Shown: positions 8,711 through 17,645, numbered from the stretch's first letter. The stretch: 64,000 bases of DNA from an uncultured Acidobacteriaceae bacterium (GCA_903849645.1 CAINJJ010000030.1:180751-244750), one strand, 5' to 3'. Numbers and translations: made by a program. Notes: generated by a model from the sequence alone, not told the origin.

Positions 8711-11131
8711 CTAGGGCATCTGATCCTGCCCCGGCATGGCAATCTTTGTCTTTCCAATCTCAAAGCGCTTCCACTCTACAGGCTCCAGCGCCTTGCGTCC
8801 TTCGACGATGCGGAAGGCCCGGTCCACCTGGACATTTGCGAAGCGCTGCCGAAGCCCCGACACCGGCCACTGAATCTCGATCAACTCAATCCGTTCCGCC
8901 TTGCCCAGGCCGATATGCTGCCGCACGGGGTTGCCGCCGAAGCTCGAAACTGACCCCACCGCCCGGTAGATCGACCGCTCCCGGCCGCCTTCCTTGATGG
9001 CGACCCGGATGCGCGCTCCATACGCCGCGCGATTGCTCTGAACGCCGTCCAGCACCAGGGTCACCCAGTGATTGCCGTGCCCCGGATTCTTGTAGAGCAC
9101 CGGCATGAACCGGTCCCCCTGGTAGGCCCCGCCCAGCTCTTCAAACACATCCTCGTTGCCATTGTTCTCCATGTCGGCAAACGAGATTCCGTGGCCCTTT
9201 TGCAGGTTGCCGAAGTCGCCCGACTCGGTCACGTCCTGGAACGCGCGCCCTTGGTCGTTCCTGAACATCTTCTTCGGCAGCAGGGATTCATAGTAGGAGT
9301 CTCCCAGCCCCAGGTACACATCCTGCCAGCCGTCATTGTCGAGGTCGCCAAAGTTCGCCGCCATCACGGTGATAGCCCGGTCCATCCCACCCGCATGGGG
9401 CACTTCGGTAAACGTGCCGTCGCGATTGTTGTGGAACAGATGGCTGGTCTCGGCATGGTTCGGCTTGCCGAACTGAAACGCGCCGTAATCCTCGGTGGAA
9501 CTGGTGGCAAATCCGCCCGCGAAGATGTCGAGCCAGCCATCGTTGTCATAGTCAAAGAACCATCCTGGAAATGTGTAGCGCCTGCCGCCCAGCCCCGACT
9601 CCTCGGTCACATCCGTCCACAGCCAGTCGGCCGCATCGGGATGCGCCTTGTCGCGTGGCCCATCATTGCGGAAGAGAAAACTCCGCGCGCTCATGGTGGA
9701 GATAAACAGATCGGGCCGCCCATCGTTGTTGTAGTCGCCCCAGGCCACGCCCTTGGCGAAGCCCAGGTTCACGCCCAGCTTGCCTTGCGCCGCGCCCGGC
9801 GCCTTGACCTGCGTAAAGGTGCCATCGTGATTGTTGTGGAACAACTGGCTCGGCGTGTTCTGGCCGCCGAAGCTCTCATGCGCCACAAACAGATCGAGCC
9901 ATCCGTCGCCATCGTAGTCTGCCCAGGCCGCGGTCTGCGTGGGCCCGATGGTCAGCAGCCCCGCCTCCTCGGTCACGTCGTCAAAGGTTCCGTCCCCATT
10001 GTTGCGCAGCAGCGAGAGCGGGTACATGCCATACTGCCGCCACCACGCCCCGCGCAACACCATCACATCCGGATGCCCGTCGTTGTTGTAGTCGGTCTCA
10101 ACGATGTTGAGGCCGCCGATCTCATCCGCAAGCCCCGCCTCCTTCGTCCGGTCGGTAAAGGTCCCGTCGCCGTTGTTGTGGAAGAAGTGCATGTGGTCCA
10201 GCGGTCCCTGCGACGAGAGCAGGATGTCCAGCAATCCATCGCCGTCAAAATCCTCCACAATCGACCCGCCGGCGTGCTCGCTGACCATGAGCCCCGCCAG
10301 CGCGGCCACGTCGGGAAAGTAGCCCACATCGGCATCGGCCTTGAACCAGTCCGGATTGGCCAGCCACTGCTTGGGCACATCCTGCGGCCAGCGCCCCAGC
10401 GCCTGGTAGGCAATGTTCATCAGCCACATGGAGGTGTAGCTCGCCGGATTCAATTGCAGTGTCTTGGTGTATTCGCGAACCGCCCCTTCGGCTCCGCGGG
10501 GCTTCTTGTGCACGCCTCCGCCGTGGAGGGGAAACAGGCACGAATCTGTGTTGTGCATGCCGATGCAGTTCTCCTGCTCGGCCAGGCGCAGATAAGCCAG
10601 CGCCAGTTCCTGGTGCACCTGCGCCTGCACCGGCACGGGCACCTTCTCCAGGTTGGCGTCCACCAGCTTGACCAGGTCTTCGAGCGAATCGACCGCCCGC
10701 GCGCTGAACCCGGCGCGCAGTTGCTCGTTGCCCAACTCCATCCGCACCATGATCTCGTCGGCCAGGCGCAGCTTCTTGCTGAGCAGCGCCTGGTAGTAGG
10801 GAATGCGCTCGAACGGCTTGGCCGGATCGGCGCGCCAGTCGTTGCCGTCAAAGATGGAGTGCAGCCGCTCGCCCATCCGCCGCGCGCCTTCCCCGTGCGG
10901 CAGCTTCTCTCCGCGCATGATCGGCACATCCACCACCACATCCTGGCTGATGGCGGCAGCCTGGTTTCTGTCGACCTGGCTGGTCATGCCCGCCTGCGCG
11001 CCGGTTGGAACGGGTTTGGCCTCCTGGCCCTGCTGCCCTTCGCCCGGCAGCGGCAGCGCCTGCGCCCCAGCATGAGCGGCAGCCATCAACGCGACGCATG
11101 TGAAGAGGCACAGCGCCAGCGCGGTCCGCAA
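8711..11131 (-). CDS. Secreted CRTAC1-family protein (FG-GAP repeats plus ASPIC/UnbV domain)
   Basis: About 806 residues, exported. After a signal peptide (RTALALCLFTCVALMAAAHA) comes a helical region of about 270 residues with a TPR-like stretch, then at least six calcium-binding FG-GAP/VCBS-type repeats, seen as DFDGDGLLD, DYNNDGHPD, DYDGDGWLD, DYNNDGRPD, DYDNDGWLD and DLDNDGWQD, likely a beta-propeller. The ASPIC/UnbV domain is at the C-terminus (GNHWVTLVLDG...SNRAAYGARIRV). I choose the TTG at 11131, which gives a clean signal peptide; the frame stays open to a GTG at 11314 that overlaps the fructokinase stop, but the extra 61 codons are made of the palindromic repeats at 11164-11290. Biochemical role unknown; probably binds extracellular ligands or carbohydrate. 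Confidence 0.85.
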   Translation of the reverse strand: MRTALALCLFTCVALMAAAHAGAQALPLPGEGQQGQEAKPVPTGAQAGMTSQVDRNQAAAISQDVVVDVPIMRGEKLPHGEGARRMGERLHSIFDGNDWRADPAKPFERIPYYQALLSKKLRLADEIMVRMELGNEQLRAGFSARAVDSLEDLVKLVDANLEKVPVPVQAQVHQELALAYLRLAEQENCIGMHNTDSCLFPLHGGGVHKKPRGAEGAVREYTKTLQLNPASYTSMWLMNIAYQALGRWPQDVPKQWLANPDWFKADADVGYFPDVAALAGLMVSEHAGGSIVEDFDGDGLLDILLSSQGPLDHMHFFHNNGDGTFTDRTKEAGLADEIGGLNIVETDYNNDGHPDVMVLRGAWWRQYGMYPLSLLRNNGDGTFDDVTEEAGLLTIGPTQTAAWADYDGDGWLDLFVAHESFGGQNTPSQLFHNNHDGTFTQVKAPGAAQGKLGVNLGFAKGVAWGDYNNDGRPDLFISTMSARSFLFRNDGPRDKAHPDAADWLWTDVTEESGLGGRRYTFPGWFFDYDNDGWLDIFAGGFATSSTEDYGAFQFGKPNHAETSHLFHNNRDGTFTEVPHAGGMDRAITVMAANFGDLDNDGWQDVYLGLGDSYYESLLPKKMFRNDQGRAFQDVTESGDFGNLQKGHGISFADMENNGNEDVFEELGGAYQGDRFMPVLYKNPGHGNHWVTLVLDGVQSNRAAYGARIRVAIKEGGRERSIYRAVGSVSSFGGNPVRQHIGLGKAERIELIEIQWPVSGLRQRFANVQVDRAFRIVEGRKALEPVEWKRFEIGKTKIAMPGQDQMP

Positions 11132-11163
11132 GCTCCTGGAAACTCCATGCGCAGTAGAACTCC

Positions 11164-11290
11164 GGGTGCCCCAGGTCCCGATTCTGGGACCTGGGAAAGC
11201 ACAATACTCGAGTGAGCGGCCAGCGAACGGTAGCCCCACCGAAAGGAGCTGGGTTCCCCGGATCCCGGTTTTGAGACCGGGAAAGCTGCG
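11164..11290. repeat. Two diverged copies of a REP-like palindromic repeat
   Basis: Copy one (11164-11203) contains a perfect hairpin with 10-bp arms, CCCAGGTCCC (11170-11179) and GGGACCTGGG (11186-11195), around the loop GATTCT. Copy two (11251-11290) has the same frame GGGTTCCCC...GGGAAAGC with a 6-bp stem CCCGGT/ACCGGG around TTTGAG. A third copy lies at 41409-41450. The copies sit in the gap between the fructokinase and the CRTAC1 gene and inflate the open frame of the latter. Confidence 0.85.
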
Positions 11291-11310
11291 ATGCCGACCG
11301 TCCATCGCAC

Positions 11311-12237
11311 TCACCCTTCGATCGCCGCGGCAATGCGTTCCCGCACGGCCTCCGGCAGCGCGGGCATGGCCCCCGATTGTGAAGCCACCCAGCCGCCCCA
11401 GCGGTTGCCCGCGTCGTTCAGGGTCTCAAGCGTTGCGCCCCGCAGCAGGTAGTACGTCAGGGCCGCGGTGAATGCGTCTCCCGCGCCGATGGTATCCGCC
11501 ACCTTGACGGGAATGCCGGGGTGCTCGTGCCACTCGTCGCGGTTCACCAGCAGGCTGCCCTGGCCGCCGCGCGTGACCGCCACCATCTGCAGCGACGGAA
11601 ACTCATCCAGCAGCCTCTCGGCGCCGCCCCGCAACTGATCCGGGTCGCCCTGCTCCAGCACGGGAAGGCCCAGGAGCGCGAGCACCTGCGGCACCTCGGC
11701 GTCGTTCATCTTCATGACCGAGGCCAGTTCCAGCGACTCCTGGATGATCTCCCCGGAGTAGTAGGGCGCGCGCAGGTTCACGTCGAAGACGCGGATGCAC
11801 TCGGCCTTGGTCTGGGCGGCGAGGGTCTGGATGGTCTGGCGGGACTCGCGGCTGCGCTGGGCAAGAGAGCCGAAGCAGATGGCGTCGGCCCGCTCGGCCA
11901 ACTGCACCCACTCGTTGGTCAGTTCGAGAAAATCCCAGGCCGCGGGCTGATGGATCTCGTAGTGCGGCTGTCCGCCCTCGAAGGCCACGGTGACGCGGCC
12001 GGTCTCGTGCGCCGGGTCCACCTGCAGGAAGCTGGTGTCGGCCGGGAGAGGGTCGAGTTCCCCGACCGCCTGACGGCCCAGGTCGTCGCGGCCGATGCGG
12101 CTGAGGATTGCGGAGTGATTTCCCAGGCGGCCGCTCATCACGGTGAAGTTGCCGGGCGCGCCACCCAGGCGCGGTCCTTCCGGCAGCAGATCCCACAGCA
12201 GTTCGCCAATACCCAATACCAGATGCGGTTCCTTCAA
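11311..12237 (-). CDS. PfkB-family carbohydrate kinase, probable fructokinase
   Basis: ATP-dependent sugar kinase, 308 residues. The C-terminal PfkB signature is intact (VADTIGAGDAFTAALTYYLLRG, with the catalytic Asp), as is the N-terminal substrate region (GELLWDLLPEGPRLGGAPGNF), which resembles fructokinases of the ScrK/CscK type. I choose the TTG at 12237 because GGAG lies eight bases upstream and the product then begins KEPHLVLGIGE, like other fructokinases; the longer ATG at 12297 would place the start codon inside the operator. It is the first gene of an operon with the CRTAC1 protein. Control by the AraR-like regulator is inferred from the shared palindrome at 12296-12311. Confidence 0.85.
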   Translation of the reverse strand: MKEPHLVLGIGELLWDLLPEGPRLGGAPGNFTVMSGRLGNHSAILSRIGRDDLGRQAVGELDPLPADTSFLQVDPAHETGRVTVAFEGGQPHYEIHQPAAWDFLELTNEWVQLAERADAICFGSLAQRSRESRQTIQTLAAQTKAECIRVFDVNLRAPYYSGEIIQESLELASVMKMNDAEVPQVLALLGLPVLEQGDPDQLRGGAERLLDEFPSLQMVAVTRGGQGSLLVNRDEWHEHPGIPVKVADTIGAGDAFTAALTYYLLRGATLETLNDAGNRWGGWVASQSGAMPALPEAVRERIAAAIEG

Positions 12238-12295
12238 GGTCTTGCTCCGGTGGACGCCTGCTTGCCCGCGCAGTGAATCGCACAGGTCCGGCTTC

Positions 12296-12311
12296 ATTTG
12301 TCATGGCAAAT
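12296..12311. promoter_or_regulatory. Operator-like palindrome ATTTGTCATGGCAAAT upstream of fructokinase operon
   Basis: Arms ATTTG and CAAAT around TCATGG, one base different from the palindrome in the regulator promoter at 8537-8552. It lies about 60 bases before the preferred fructokinase start. It also overlaps the first three bases of the alternative ATG start, which argues against that start. Binding by the regulator at 7279-8454 is inferred. Confidence 0.6.
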
Positions 12312-12485
12312 AAATGCACCGGCTGCCCACACTAGACAGCTTTCTCCCTTGGAGGGCGTCCCGTCAAATGAACGTTGCAAAACGATCCCCGGCAGCCTCT
12401 CTGGCGGCTCTTCTTCCATCGGGCAGGTAAGAAGGAGGGATCGAACGCAAATGCGCAGGGGCGGGAGTAAATCTATGATGCCGGT

Positions 12486-13622
12486 ATGGACGAACGCGAA
12501 AATGAGCTCTCCAAACTCGTTGACCAACTGAACCGGTCGGTTGCCGGGGCCAAGGCAGGCGACAGGCGCTCCATCGACCAGCTACTGACCGAGGCGCAGC
12601 ACGGCAACGCCTCTGACATCCTGCTGGTGGCGGGGTCGCCGGCCACATTGCGGGTGAATGGGGCGCTGACGGCGGATGCGGGCCCGCCCCTCTCGGCCGA
12701 GGCCATTCGCGGGCTGCTGCTGCCGCTGCTCTCGGCGAGCCAGGCGGAGGAGCTGCGCGAGCGCAAGTGCATGGACTTCTGCTTTGTGCGCGGGTCGGCG
12801 GGGCGGTTCCGGGCCAACTTCCACTACCAAAGGGGGACGCTGGCCGCCTCCATCCGGCTCTTGCCGGCGCAGATTCCCACGCTGGAGTCGCTGCATCTGC
12901 CTTTGTCACTGGGGATGCTTGCGGAGCGGCGGCAGGGGCTGGTGCTGCTGACGGGGGCCACCGGGTGCGGCAAGTCGTCCACCATGGCCGCGCTGGTGGA
13001 CCGCATCAACGGCAGCCGCCGCGACCACATCATCACCATTGAAGACCCGGTGGAGTACCAGCACAGCAACAGAAAGTCATTGGTGGAGCAGATTGAGCTG
13101 GGCTATGACACGCTCAGCTTTGCCAACGCGGTGCGGGCGGTGCTGCGGCAGGACCCGGACGTGATTCTGGTGGGCGAGATGCGCGACAGCGAGACCATGG
13201 CCGCGGCCCTGACGGCGGCCGAAACCGGCCACCTGGTACTGACTTCGCTGCATACCAACGACGCGGCGCAGACGGTCTCGCGGATTCTGGACACGTTTCC
13301 GTCGGGGTACCAGTCGCAGATACGGCAGCAGCTTTCGCTGGCTCTGCTGGCCATTGTGTCGCAGCAACTGCTGCCCGCCGCGAGCGGCGTGGGCCGCTAC
13401 CCTGCGGTGGAGATTCTGGTGGCCACCGGAGCCATGCGCAACCTGATTCGCCGGGGCGACGACCATCAGCTGCGGGCGAATATCGAGACGGGCCGGGTGG
13501 AGGGGATGCTGACCATGGAGCAGTCGCTGGCGGAGCTGGTACGGGGTGGGAGAGTGTCGCGGGAGACAGCCTTCGCGCATTGCAACCATCCGGAGGATTT
13601 GCGGAGGCATTTGGGGGGGTGA
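12486..13622 (+). CDS. pilT: Type IV pilus retraction ATPase, PilT/PilU family
   Basis: Hexameric secretion ATPase that disassembles type IV pili and drives twitching motility. 378 residues. Visible motifs: Walker A GATGCGKSS (157-165), Asp box TIEDPVEY (184-191), Walker B DVILVGEMRD (225-234), His box GHLVLTSLHTND (248-259) and the PilT-specific AMRNLIRRGDDHQL near residue 320. The first 30 residues are an extension relative to typical PilT. The gene stands alone on its strand; prepilin peptidase is at 28262, so pilus functions are scattered. PilT versus PilU cannot be separated with certainty, but the ATPase family is certain. Confidence 0.93.
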   Translation: MDERENELSKLVDQLNRSVAGAKAGDRRSIDQLLTEAQHGNASDILLVAGSPATLRVNGALTADAGPPLSAEAIRGLLLPLLSASQAEELRERKCMDFCFVRGSAGRFRANFHYQRGTLAASIRLLPAQIPTLESLHLPLSLGMLAERRQGLVLLTGATGCGKSSTMAALVDRINGSRRDHIITIEDPVEYQHSNRKSLVEQIELGYDTLSFANAVRAVLRQDPDVILVGEMRDSETMAAALTAAETGHLVLTSLHTNDAAQTVSRILDTFPSGYQSQIRQQLSLALLAIVSQQLLPAASGVGRYPAVEILVATGAMRNLIRRGDDHQLRANIETGRVEGMLTMEQSLAELVRGGRVSRETAFAHCNHPEDLRRHLGG

Positions 13623-13691
13623 GGGAGGTTCGTCGAAGCAATACGGGGGGAGCAGGGGCCTTCAGACCGATAATTGAGGCCTGCAGGATCC

Positions 13692-13711
13692 GCCGGGGCT
13701 TCAGCCCCGGC
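13692..13711. repeat. GGGGCT palindrome (REP-like hairpin) after pilT
   Basis: Nine-base perfect arms GCCGGGGCT and AGCCCCGGC with a two-base loop, about 70 bases after the pilT stop. There is no T-tract on the plus side, so it looks like the GGGGCT...AGCCCC elements at 25257 and 29323 rather than a terminator. The rest of the 430-base gap to the next gene holds only the small frame at 13701-13946 and nothing else I recognise. Confidence 0.6.
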
Positions 13712-13946
13712 AAGGATTGCAAATTGCGATCAACGCTATCGCCAGACCCTGACGATTCTCAATGGCGACAGCCCACTCGAAGCCCACCACCGGCACCTTC
13801 TGATCGACCTCGATGTCCGACACTTGGGTTAAGCCCCAGCCTGACATCCCTTTGGAGCGTGCCTGTCGTTCCTGAAAGAAGGAGACTCCATCGCCGCCAT
13901 ACACATCCGCGAGTGCTGTTATTCGAAATCCAACAATCCGGTGCAT
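13701..13946 (-). CDS. Possible small ORF or gene remnant (81 aa)
   Basis: An 81-codon frame whose translation reads more like a protein than most antisense frames here (segments ITALADVYGGDGVSFF, DIEVDQKVPVVGFEWAVAIE). There is no ribosome-binding site before its ATG and its last codons run into the palindrome at 13692-13711. I do not recognise the family. It could be a short gene, the decayed end of a larger one, or chance. It sits between pilT and the low-G+C ATPase cassette, where insertion debris would be expected. Confidence 0.25.
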   Translation of the reverse strand: MHRIVGFRITALADVYGGDGVSFFQERQARSKGMSGWGLTQVSDIEVDQKVPVVGFEWAVAIENRQGLAIALIAICNPCRG

Positions 13947-14053
13947 TCCTCAACCGCAGACACGCAATTGAGCGCGGGCGAGGGAGCATATGAATTGATC
14001 AGCTGTCCACCGTGGCCAAAAGCCAATCGAGGAAACTGCTAAAATTAGCATTT

Positions 14054-14542
14054 TCATGCACCCGGGAACAAGATTGGACGCACGTGAGACCGAAGCCGAT
14101 CGAGTTCATGTACATTGTGGCGCAATTGCTTGTGCGCCCAAATCAAATCAGTCCCATCTCGACAATCTTTAGCTAAGGACAATCCAATGGTTTCATAGGA
14201 TCCCAGTGTCGGCCTCAGGTTCTCCGGTTCCTCCAGTGAGCCGAGAATGAAAACTCTATCTGCCAAATGAGGCGGGATTCGACCTTTTACGATATCCAGT
14301 CGGTTCGACTGCCCGTCGAAATCGATCAAGAGGACCATGAATCTCTTGGGAAAGCGATCCATTTCAGGGGCATAATCAGAGCAGAAGCGATCGAGCGTCT
14401 CAAGCCAGCCACCCGCTTCTTCAAGTACACGAATCCTATAATCGACAAGGGCGGATTCTAGGAGAAAGCCGTTTGCCACCTGACGATTCGCATCGTCTTC
14501 GGGCAGGACATAGACATGGGGCAAATGCCTATTAACGCTCAT
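14054..14542 (-). CDS. Small TOPRIM-like protein paired with SMC/OLD-like ATPase
   Basis: 162 residues, not assigned to a named family. It begins with a beta-strand ending in an acidic patch (HVYVLPEDDANRQVANGF, about residues 8-25), and a second strand ends in LLIDFDG (about 71-77). An early Glu and a later DxD in this order are the hallmarks of a TOPRIM metal site. It would be a compact version of the nuclease-like partner in OLD, Gabija or PARIS-type systems. The start codon overlaps the stop of the ATPase gene by four bases (ATGA), so the two are translationally coupled. G+C is lower than the surroundings, suggesting acquisition. Function is inferred from motif and context only. Confidence 0.6.
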   Translation of the reverse strand: MSVNRHLPHVYVLPEDDANRQVANGFLLESALVDYRIRVLEEAGGWLETLDRFCSDYAPEMDRFPKRFMVLLIDFDGQSNRLDIVKGRIPPHLADRVFILGSLEEPENLRPTLGSYETIGLSLAKDCRDGTDLIWAHKQLRHNVHELDRLRSHVRPILFPGA

Positions 14543-15648
14543 AGCTCTAGATCACCACGAACCAAAGCACTTATCACATCTCCGCTGTGTGCCACATTAT
14601 CAAGGCTTCTCACAATTGTCGGTTCAAGGTGGCTGTTCCGATAAAGGATAAGAGTATTCTCGTCCGAGAATCTCCTGATCGTCTCGGTGTTGTGGGAAGT
14701 TGCGATGAACTGACCGTCAGATTGGAAGGCTTTGCGAAGAGCAACGACAAAATGACCCACCTCAGACGGAGAAAGGTAATTATCTGGTTCATCCCAAAAA
14801 CAAAGGAGTGGCCCGTATGCCTTGTTCGCAGCAAGAACAAGAGCAGAAATGATGAAGCACTTCTCGCCGTCTGAAAGATCCTCGAACGGGAGTTTCAAGT
14901 TCCCCTTGTCATTCGAGTATTGGATTGACAAGCTCCGAGAATCGGTTCCAACGGACGGATTTGTGATGTCTTCCAAATCGGGCATAAACTGCTTTAAGTA
15001 GTCGTAGACCCGACCATATGCGGAAGGGGCGTGAGACATAAGGCCACCGAACCAAGCCCCAATGTCGGTAACTTTGGTGTCCGGTTGAAGCGTCTGGTCT
15101 TGGGAGTGTCCAAGTATCATGCTTGGCATCGGCCTAAGTATCAGCATGCGACTCAGCCATTGCTTGAAGAACACTACAGGATCCTTCGCGGCCTGCTGCT
15201 GAATAATTGGCAGTGCCACAAGGTGCCAATCGATGAAGAACGTTGCCTCCCTCTCTTGGCCGCTTTTTGTAAGGTGGACCTTAGCAAGTTCTCGACTGTA
15301 TACGATCTTGCCGCTTACCGTTAGCTTCTCCTCAAAGACACGGAGTTCCTTAAAGCTGTCCGGGAAGTCGAACGCTATTGAGTATCCGTAAGCCTTTCCC
15401 TCTAGGTCGACTTCAATCTCTAGTCTCATCGGAACATCGGTGCGTTCGCGAGTGAGATCTTTCGGCTTAACTAGCTCTCCGACGCGGTTCGTACCTCGAG
15501 CGATCTTTTGAAGGATTTCCAAGGCGAAACCGACGGTCGTCTTGCCGGCCCCATTCTTACCAATCAGCAAGGCGGACGACCTGCCCTGAATTGGCAGTTC
15601 GAAATTCTCCAAGCACCGGAAATTGTGAATATACAGTCGGCGTATCAC
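14539..15648 (-). CDS. SMC/OLD-like AAA ATPase (AAA_21 type), probable defence protein
   Basis: 369-residue ABC/SMC-class ATPase. Walker A GKNGAGKTT (30-38) follows the typical opening IRRLYIHNFRCLENFEL. The signature-like LSDGEKCF lies near residue 259, Walker B LLCFWDEPDNYLSP near 283 and the switch His in ATSHNTETI near 318. There is no room for a long coiled coil or a fused nuclease, and the nuclease-like part is probably the separate downstream TOPRIM-like gene. The start is a GTG. Hand-counted lines are 43-45% G+C, against about 75% in hutU. A two-gene ATPase/TOPRIM module like this is usually an anti-phage or abortive-infection system. That assignment is inference. Confidence 0.82.
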   Translation of the reverse strand: MIRRLYIHNFRCLENFELPIQGRSSALLIGKNGAGKTTVGFALEILQKIARGTNRVGELVKPKDLTRERTDVPMRLEIEVDLEGKAYGYSIAFDFPDSFKELRVFEEKLTVSGKIVYSRELAKVHLTKSGQEREATFFIDWHLVALPIIQQQAAKDPVVFFKQWLSRMLILRPMPSMILGHSQDQTLQPDTKVTDIGAWFGGLMSHAPSAYGRVYDYLKQFMPDLEDITNPSVGTDSRSLSIQYSNDKGNLKLPFEDLSDGEKCFIISALVLAANKAYGPLLCFWDEPDNYLSPSEVGHFVVALRKAFQSDGQFIATSHNTETIRRFSDENTLILYRNSHLEPTIVRSLDNVAHSGDVISALVRGDLEL

Positions 15649-15933
15649 AGGCTAATGGTACACGATCAACTCGCAGTTTCCTCGCATCAATCTCCCCTAT
15701 TGGTTGCGTAGCGATGCTTGGCGCGCAGCCTCAGTCGGCTCAAGGAAGCCAGATTTCTGGTTGTGGCGTAGAATCCACCCCTGCGGGTTCTAGGCTGGTC
15801 ATGGCCGACTCAATTGCCGGGCTCCAGATGATTCTGGCTCTTGTTTTTTGTTGCTACCCGCTGACTGGGGAGTGGCATTCGAGGTATCGTCAAGATTTGC
15901 GCAACACTGTTGGCACAGGAGGGAACGACCACC

Positions 15934-17595
15934 ATGGCACCAACGATTCGCGCACCACGCGGCAACACGCTCAACTGCAAGGGCTGGCAGCAGGAGGCGG
16001 CGCTGCGCTGCCTGATGAACAATCTGGACCCGGAGAACGCCGAGCGGCCGCAGGACCTGGTGGTCTATGGGGGCATTGGCAAGGCGGCGCGGAACTGGGA
16101 GTGCTATCACGCGATTGTGCGCGAGCTGGAGCAACTGGGCGCGGAGGAGACCCTGCTGGTGCAGTCCGGCAAACCGGTGGCGGTATTTCCCACGCACGAG
16201 ATGGCGCCGCGGGTGATCATCGCCAACAGCAACCTGGTGGGCAAGTGGGCCAACTGGGAGCACTTCAACGAGCTGGACCGCAAGGGCCTGATGATGTACG
16301 GGCAGATGACGGCGGGGAGCTGGATCTATATCGGCACGCAGGGCATCCTGCAGGGGACCTTTCAGACCTTTGCGGCGCTGGCGGAGAAGCACTTTGCGGG
16401 GCCGGGCGAGGCGGGGACGCTGAAAGGCCGTCTGGTGGTGACGGGCGGCATGGGCGGCATGGGCGGGGCGCAGCCGCTCAGCGTCACGCTGAACGGCGGC
16501 GTGGTGCTGGCCATCGACGTGGACCGCAGCCGGATTGAGCGACGGGTGGCCGACCGCTATTGCGACCTGCTCTGCGAGGACCTGGACGAGGCGCTGCGGC
16601 TGTGCGAGGCGGCGCGGGCGGAGGGACGGGCGCTGAGCGTGGGGCTGGTGGCCAACTGCGCCGACGTGCTGCCGGAGCTGGTGCGGCGCACCGTGCGGGT
16701 GGACGTGGTGACCGACCAGACCGGCGCGCACGACCCGCTCAACGGCTACATTCCGCAGGGGCTGACACTGGCCGAGGCGGCGGAGCTGCGCGGACGCGAT
16801 GCGGCCGAGTATGTGCGCCGGTCGACGGCGACCATGGTGGTGCACGTGGACGCCATGCTGGCCCTGCAGCGCGCCGGGGCGGTGGCGTTTGACTATGGCA
16901 ACAACATCCGGCGGTTCGCCTTTGACGCGGGGTGCGCGGATGCGTTTCTGATTCCGGGGTTTGTGCCGGAGTACATAAGGCCGCTGTTTTGTGCGGGGCA
17001 GGGGCCGTTCCGGTGGGTGGCGCTGAGCGGCGACCCCAGGGACATTGACCGCACGGACGAGCTGGCGCTGGAGCTGTTTCCTGACAATGAAATCCTGGTG
17101 CGGTGGCTCAAACTGGCGCGGGGGCGGTTCGCGTTTCAGGGGCTGCCGGCGCGCATCTGCTGGCTGGGGTATGGGGAACGGGCGCGGATGGGCCTGGCGA
17201 TCAACGAGCTGGTGCGGAAGGGCGAGATCTCCGCGCCGGTGGCGATCGGGCGGGACCACCTGGATACAGGGTCGGTGGCCAGCCCCTATCGCGAGACGGA
17301 AAAGATGCTGGATGGGTCGGACGCCGTGGCGGACTGGCCGATCTTGAATGCCCTCTTGAATACGGCGAGCGGGGCAACCTGGGTGAGCTTCCACCATGGC
17401 GGAGGCGTGGGCATGGGATTCAGCCTGCACGCGGGCCAGGTAACGGTGGCCGACGGGACGGAACTGGCGGCGCGGAAGATTGCGCGGGTGCTGAACAACG
17501 ATCCGGGGCTGGGGGTGGTGCGGCACGCGGATGCGGGGTATGACCTGGCGCAGAGGACGGCGCGGGAGATGGGGATTCGGATGCCGATGGCGTGA
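15934..17595 (+). CDS. hutU: Urocanate hydratase
   Basis: Second step of histidine degradation: urocanate to imidazolonepropionate, using tightly bound NAD+. 553 residues, the normal length. Visible features include [21 protein letters not shown], the glycine-rich [14 protein letters not shown]-binding region (about 173-183) and the C-terminal [14 protein letters not shown] start at the ATG at 15934, preceded by AGGAGG with eleven bases between; a TTG at 15910 is less likely. The imidazolonepropionase gene follows 50 bases later. Histidine ammonia-lyase (hutH) is not in this window. Confidence 0.97.
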   Translation: MAPTIRAPRGNTLNCKGWQQEAALRCLMNNLDPENAERPQDLVVYGGIGKAARNWECYHAIVRELEQLGAEETLLVQSGKPVAVFPTHEMAPRVIIANSNLVGKWANWEHFNELDRKGLMMYGQMTAGSWIYIGTQGILQGTFQTFAALAEKHFAGPGEAGTLKGRLVVTGGMGGMGGAQPLSVTLNGGVVLAIDVDRSRIERRVADRYCDLLCEDLDEALRLCEAARAEGRALSVGLVANCADVLPELVRRTVRVDVVTDQTGAHDPLNGYIPQGLTLAEAAELRGRDAAEYVRRSTATMVVHVDAMLALQRAGAVAFDYGNNIRRFAFDAGCADAFLIPGFVPEYIRPLFCAGQGPFRWVALSGDPRDIDRTDELALELFPDNEILVRWLKLARGRFAFQGLPARICWLGYGERARMGLAINELVRKGEISAPVAIGRDHLDTGSVASPYRETEKMLDGSDAVADWPILNALLNTASGATWVSFHHGGGVGMGFSLHAGQVTVADGTELAARKIARVLNNDPGLGVVRHADAGYDLAQRTAREMGIRMPMA

Positions 17596-17600
17596 GGGCA

Positions 17601-17640
17601 GGGACTGAGGGACCAGGCAATAGGGAATAGGGACTGAGGG
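17601..17640. repeat. GGGACTGAGGGACC-type spacer repeat between hutU and hutI
   Basis: The 50-base hutU-hutI gap contains AGGGACTGAGGGACCAGG (17600-17617) and a second GGGACTGAGGG (17630-17640). The same 18-base string, inverted, occurs in the gap after prfB at 43041-43070. Both lie just after a stop codon on the coding strand. No function is known. Confidence 0.6.
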
Positions 17641-17645
17641 GCGGG

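Noticed and set aside
9068..11215. 715-codon plus-strand frame under the CRTAC1 gene
   Set aside because: Antisense shadow of a gene with clear FG-GAP and ASPIC domains.
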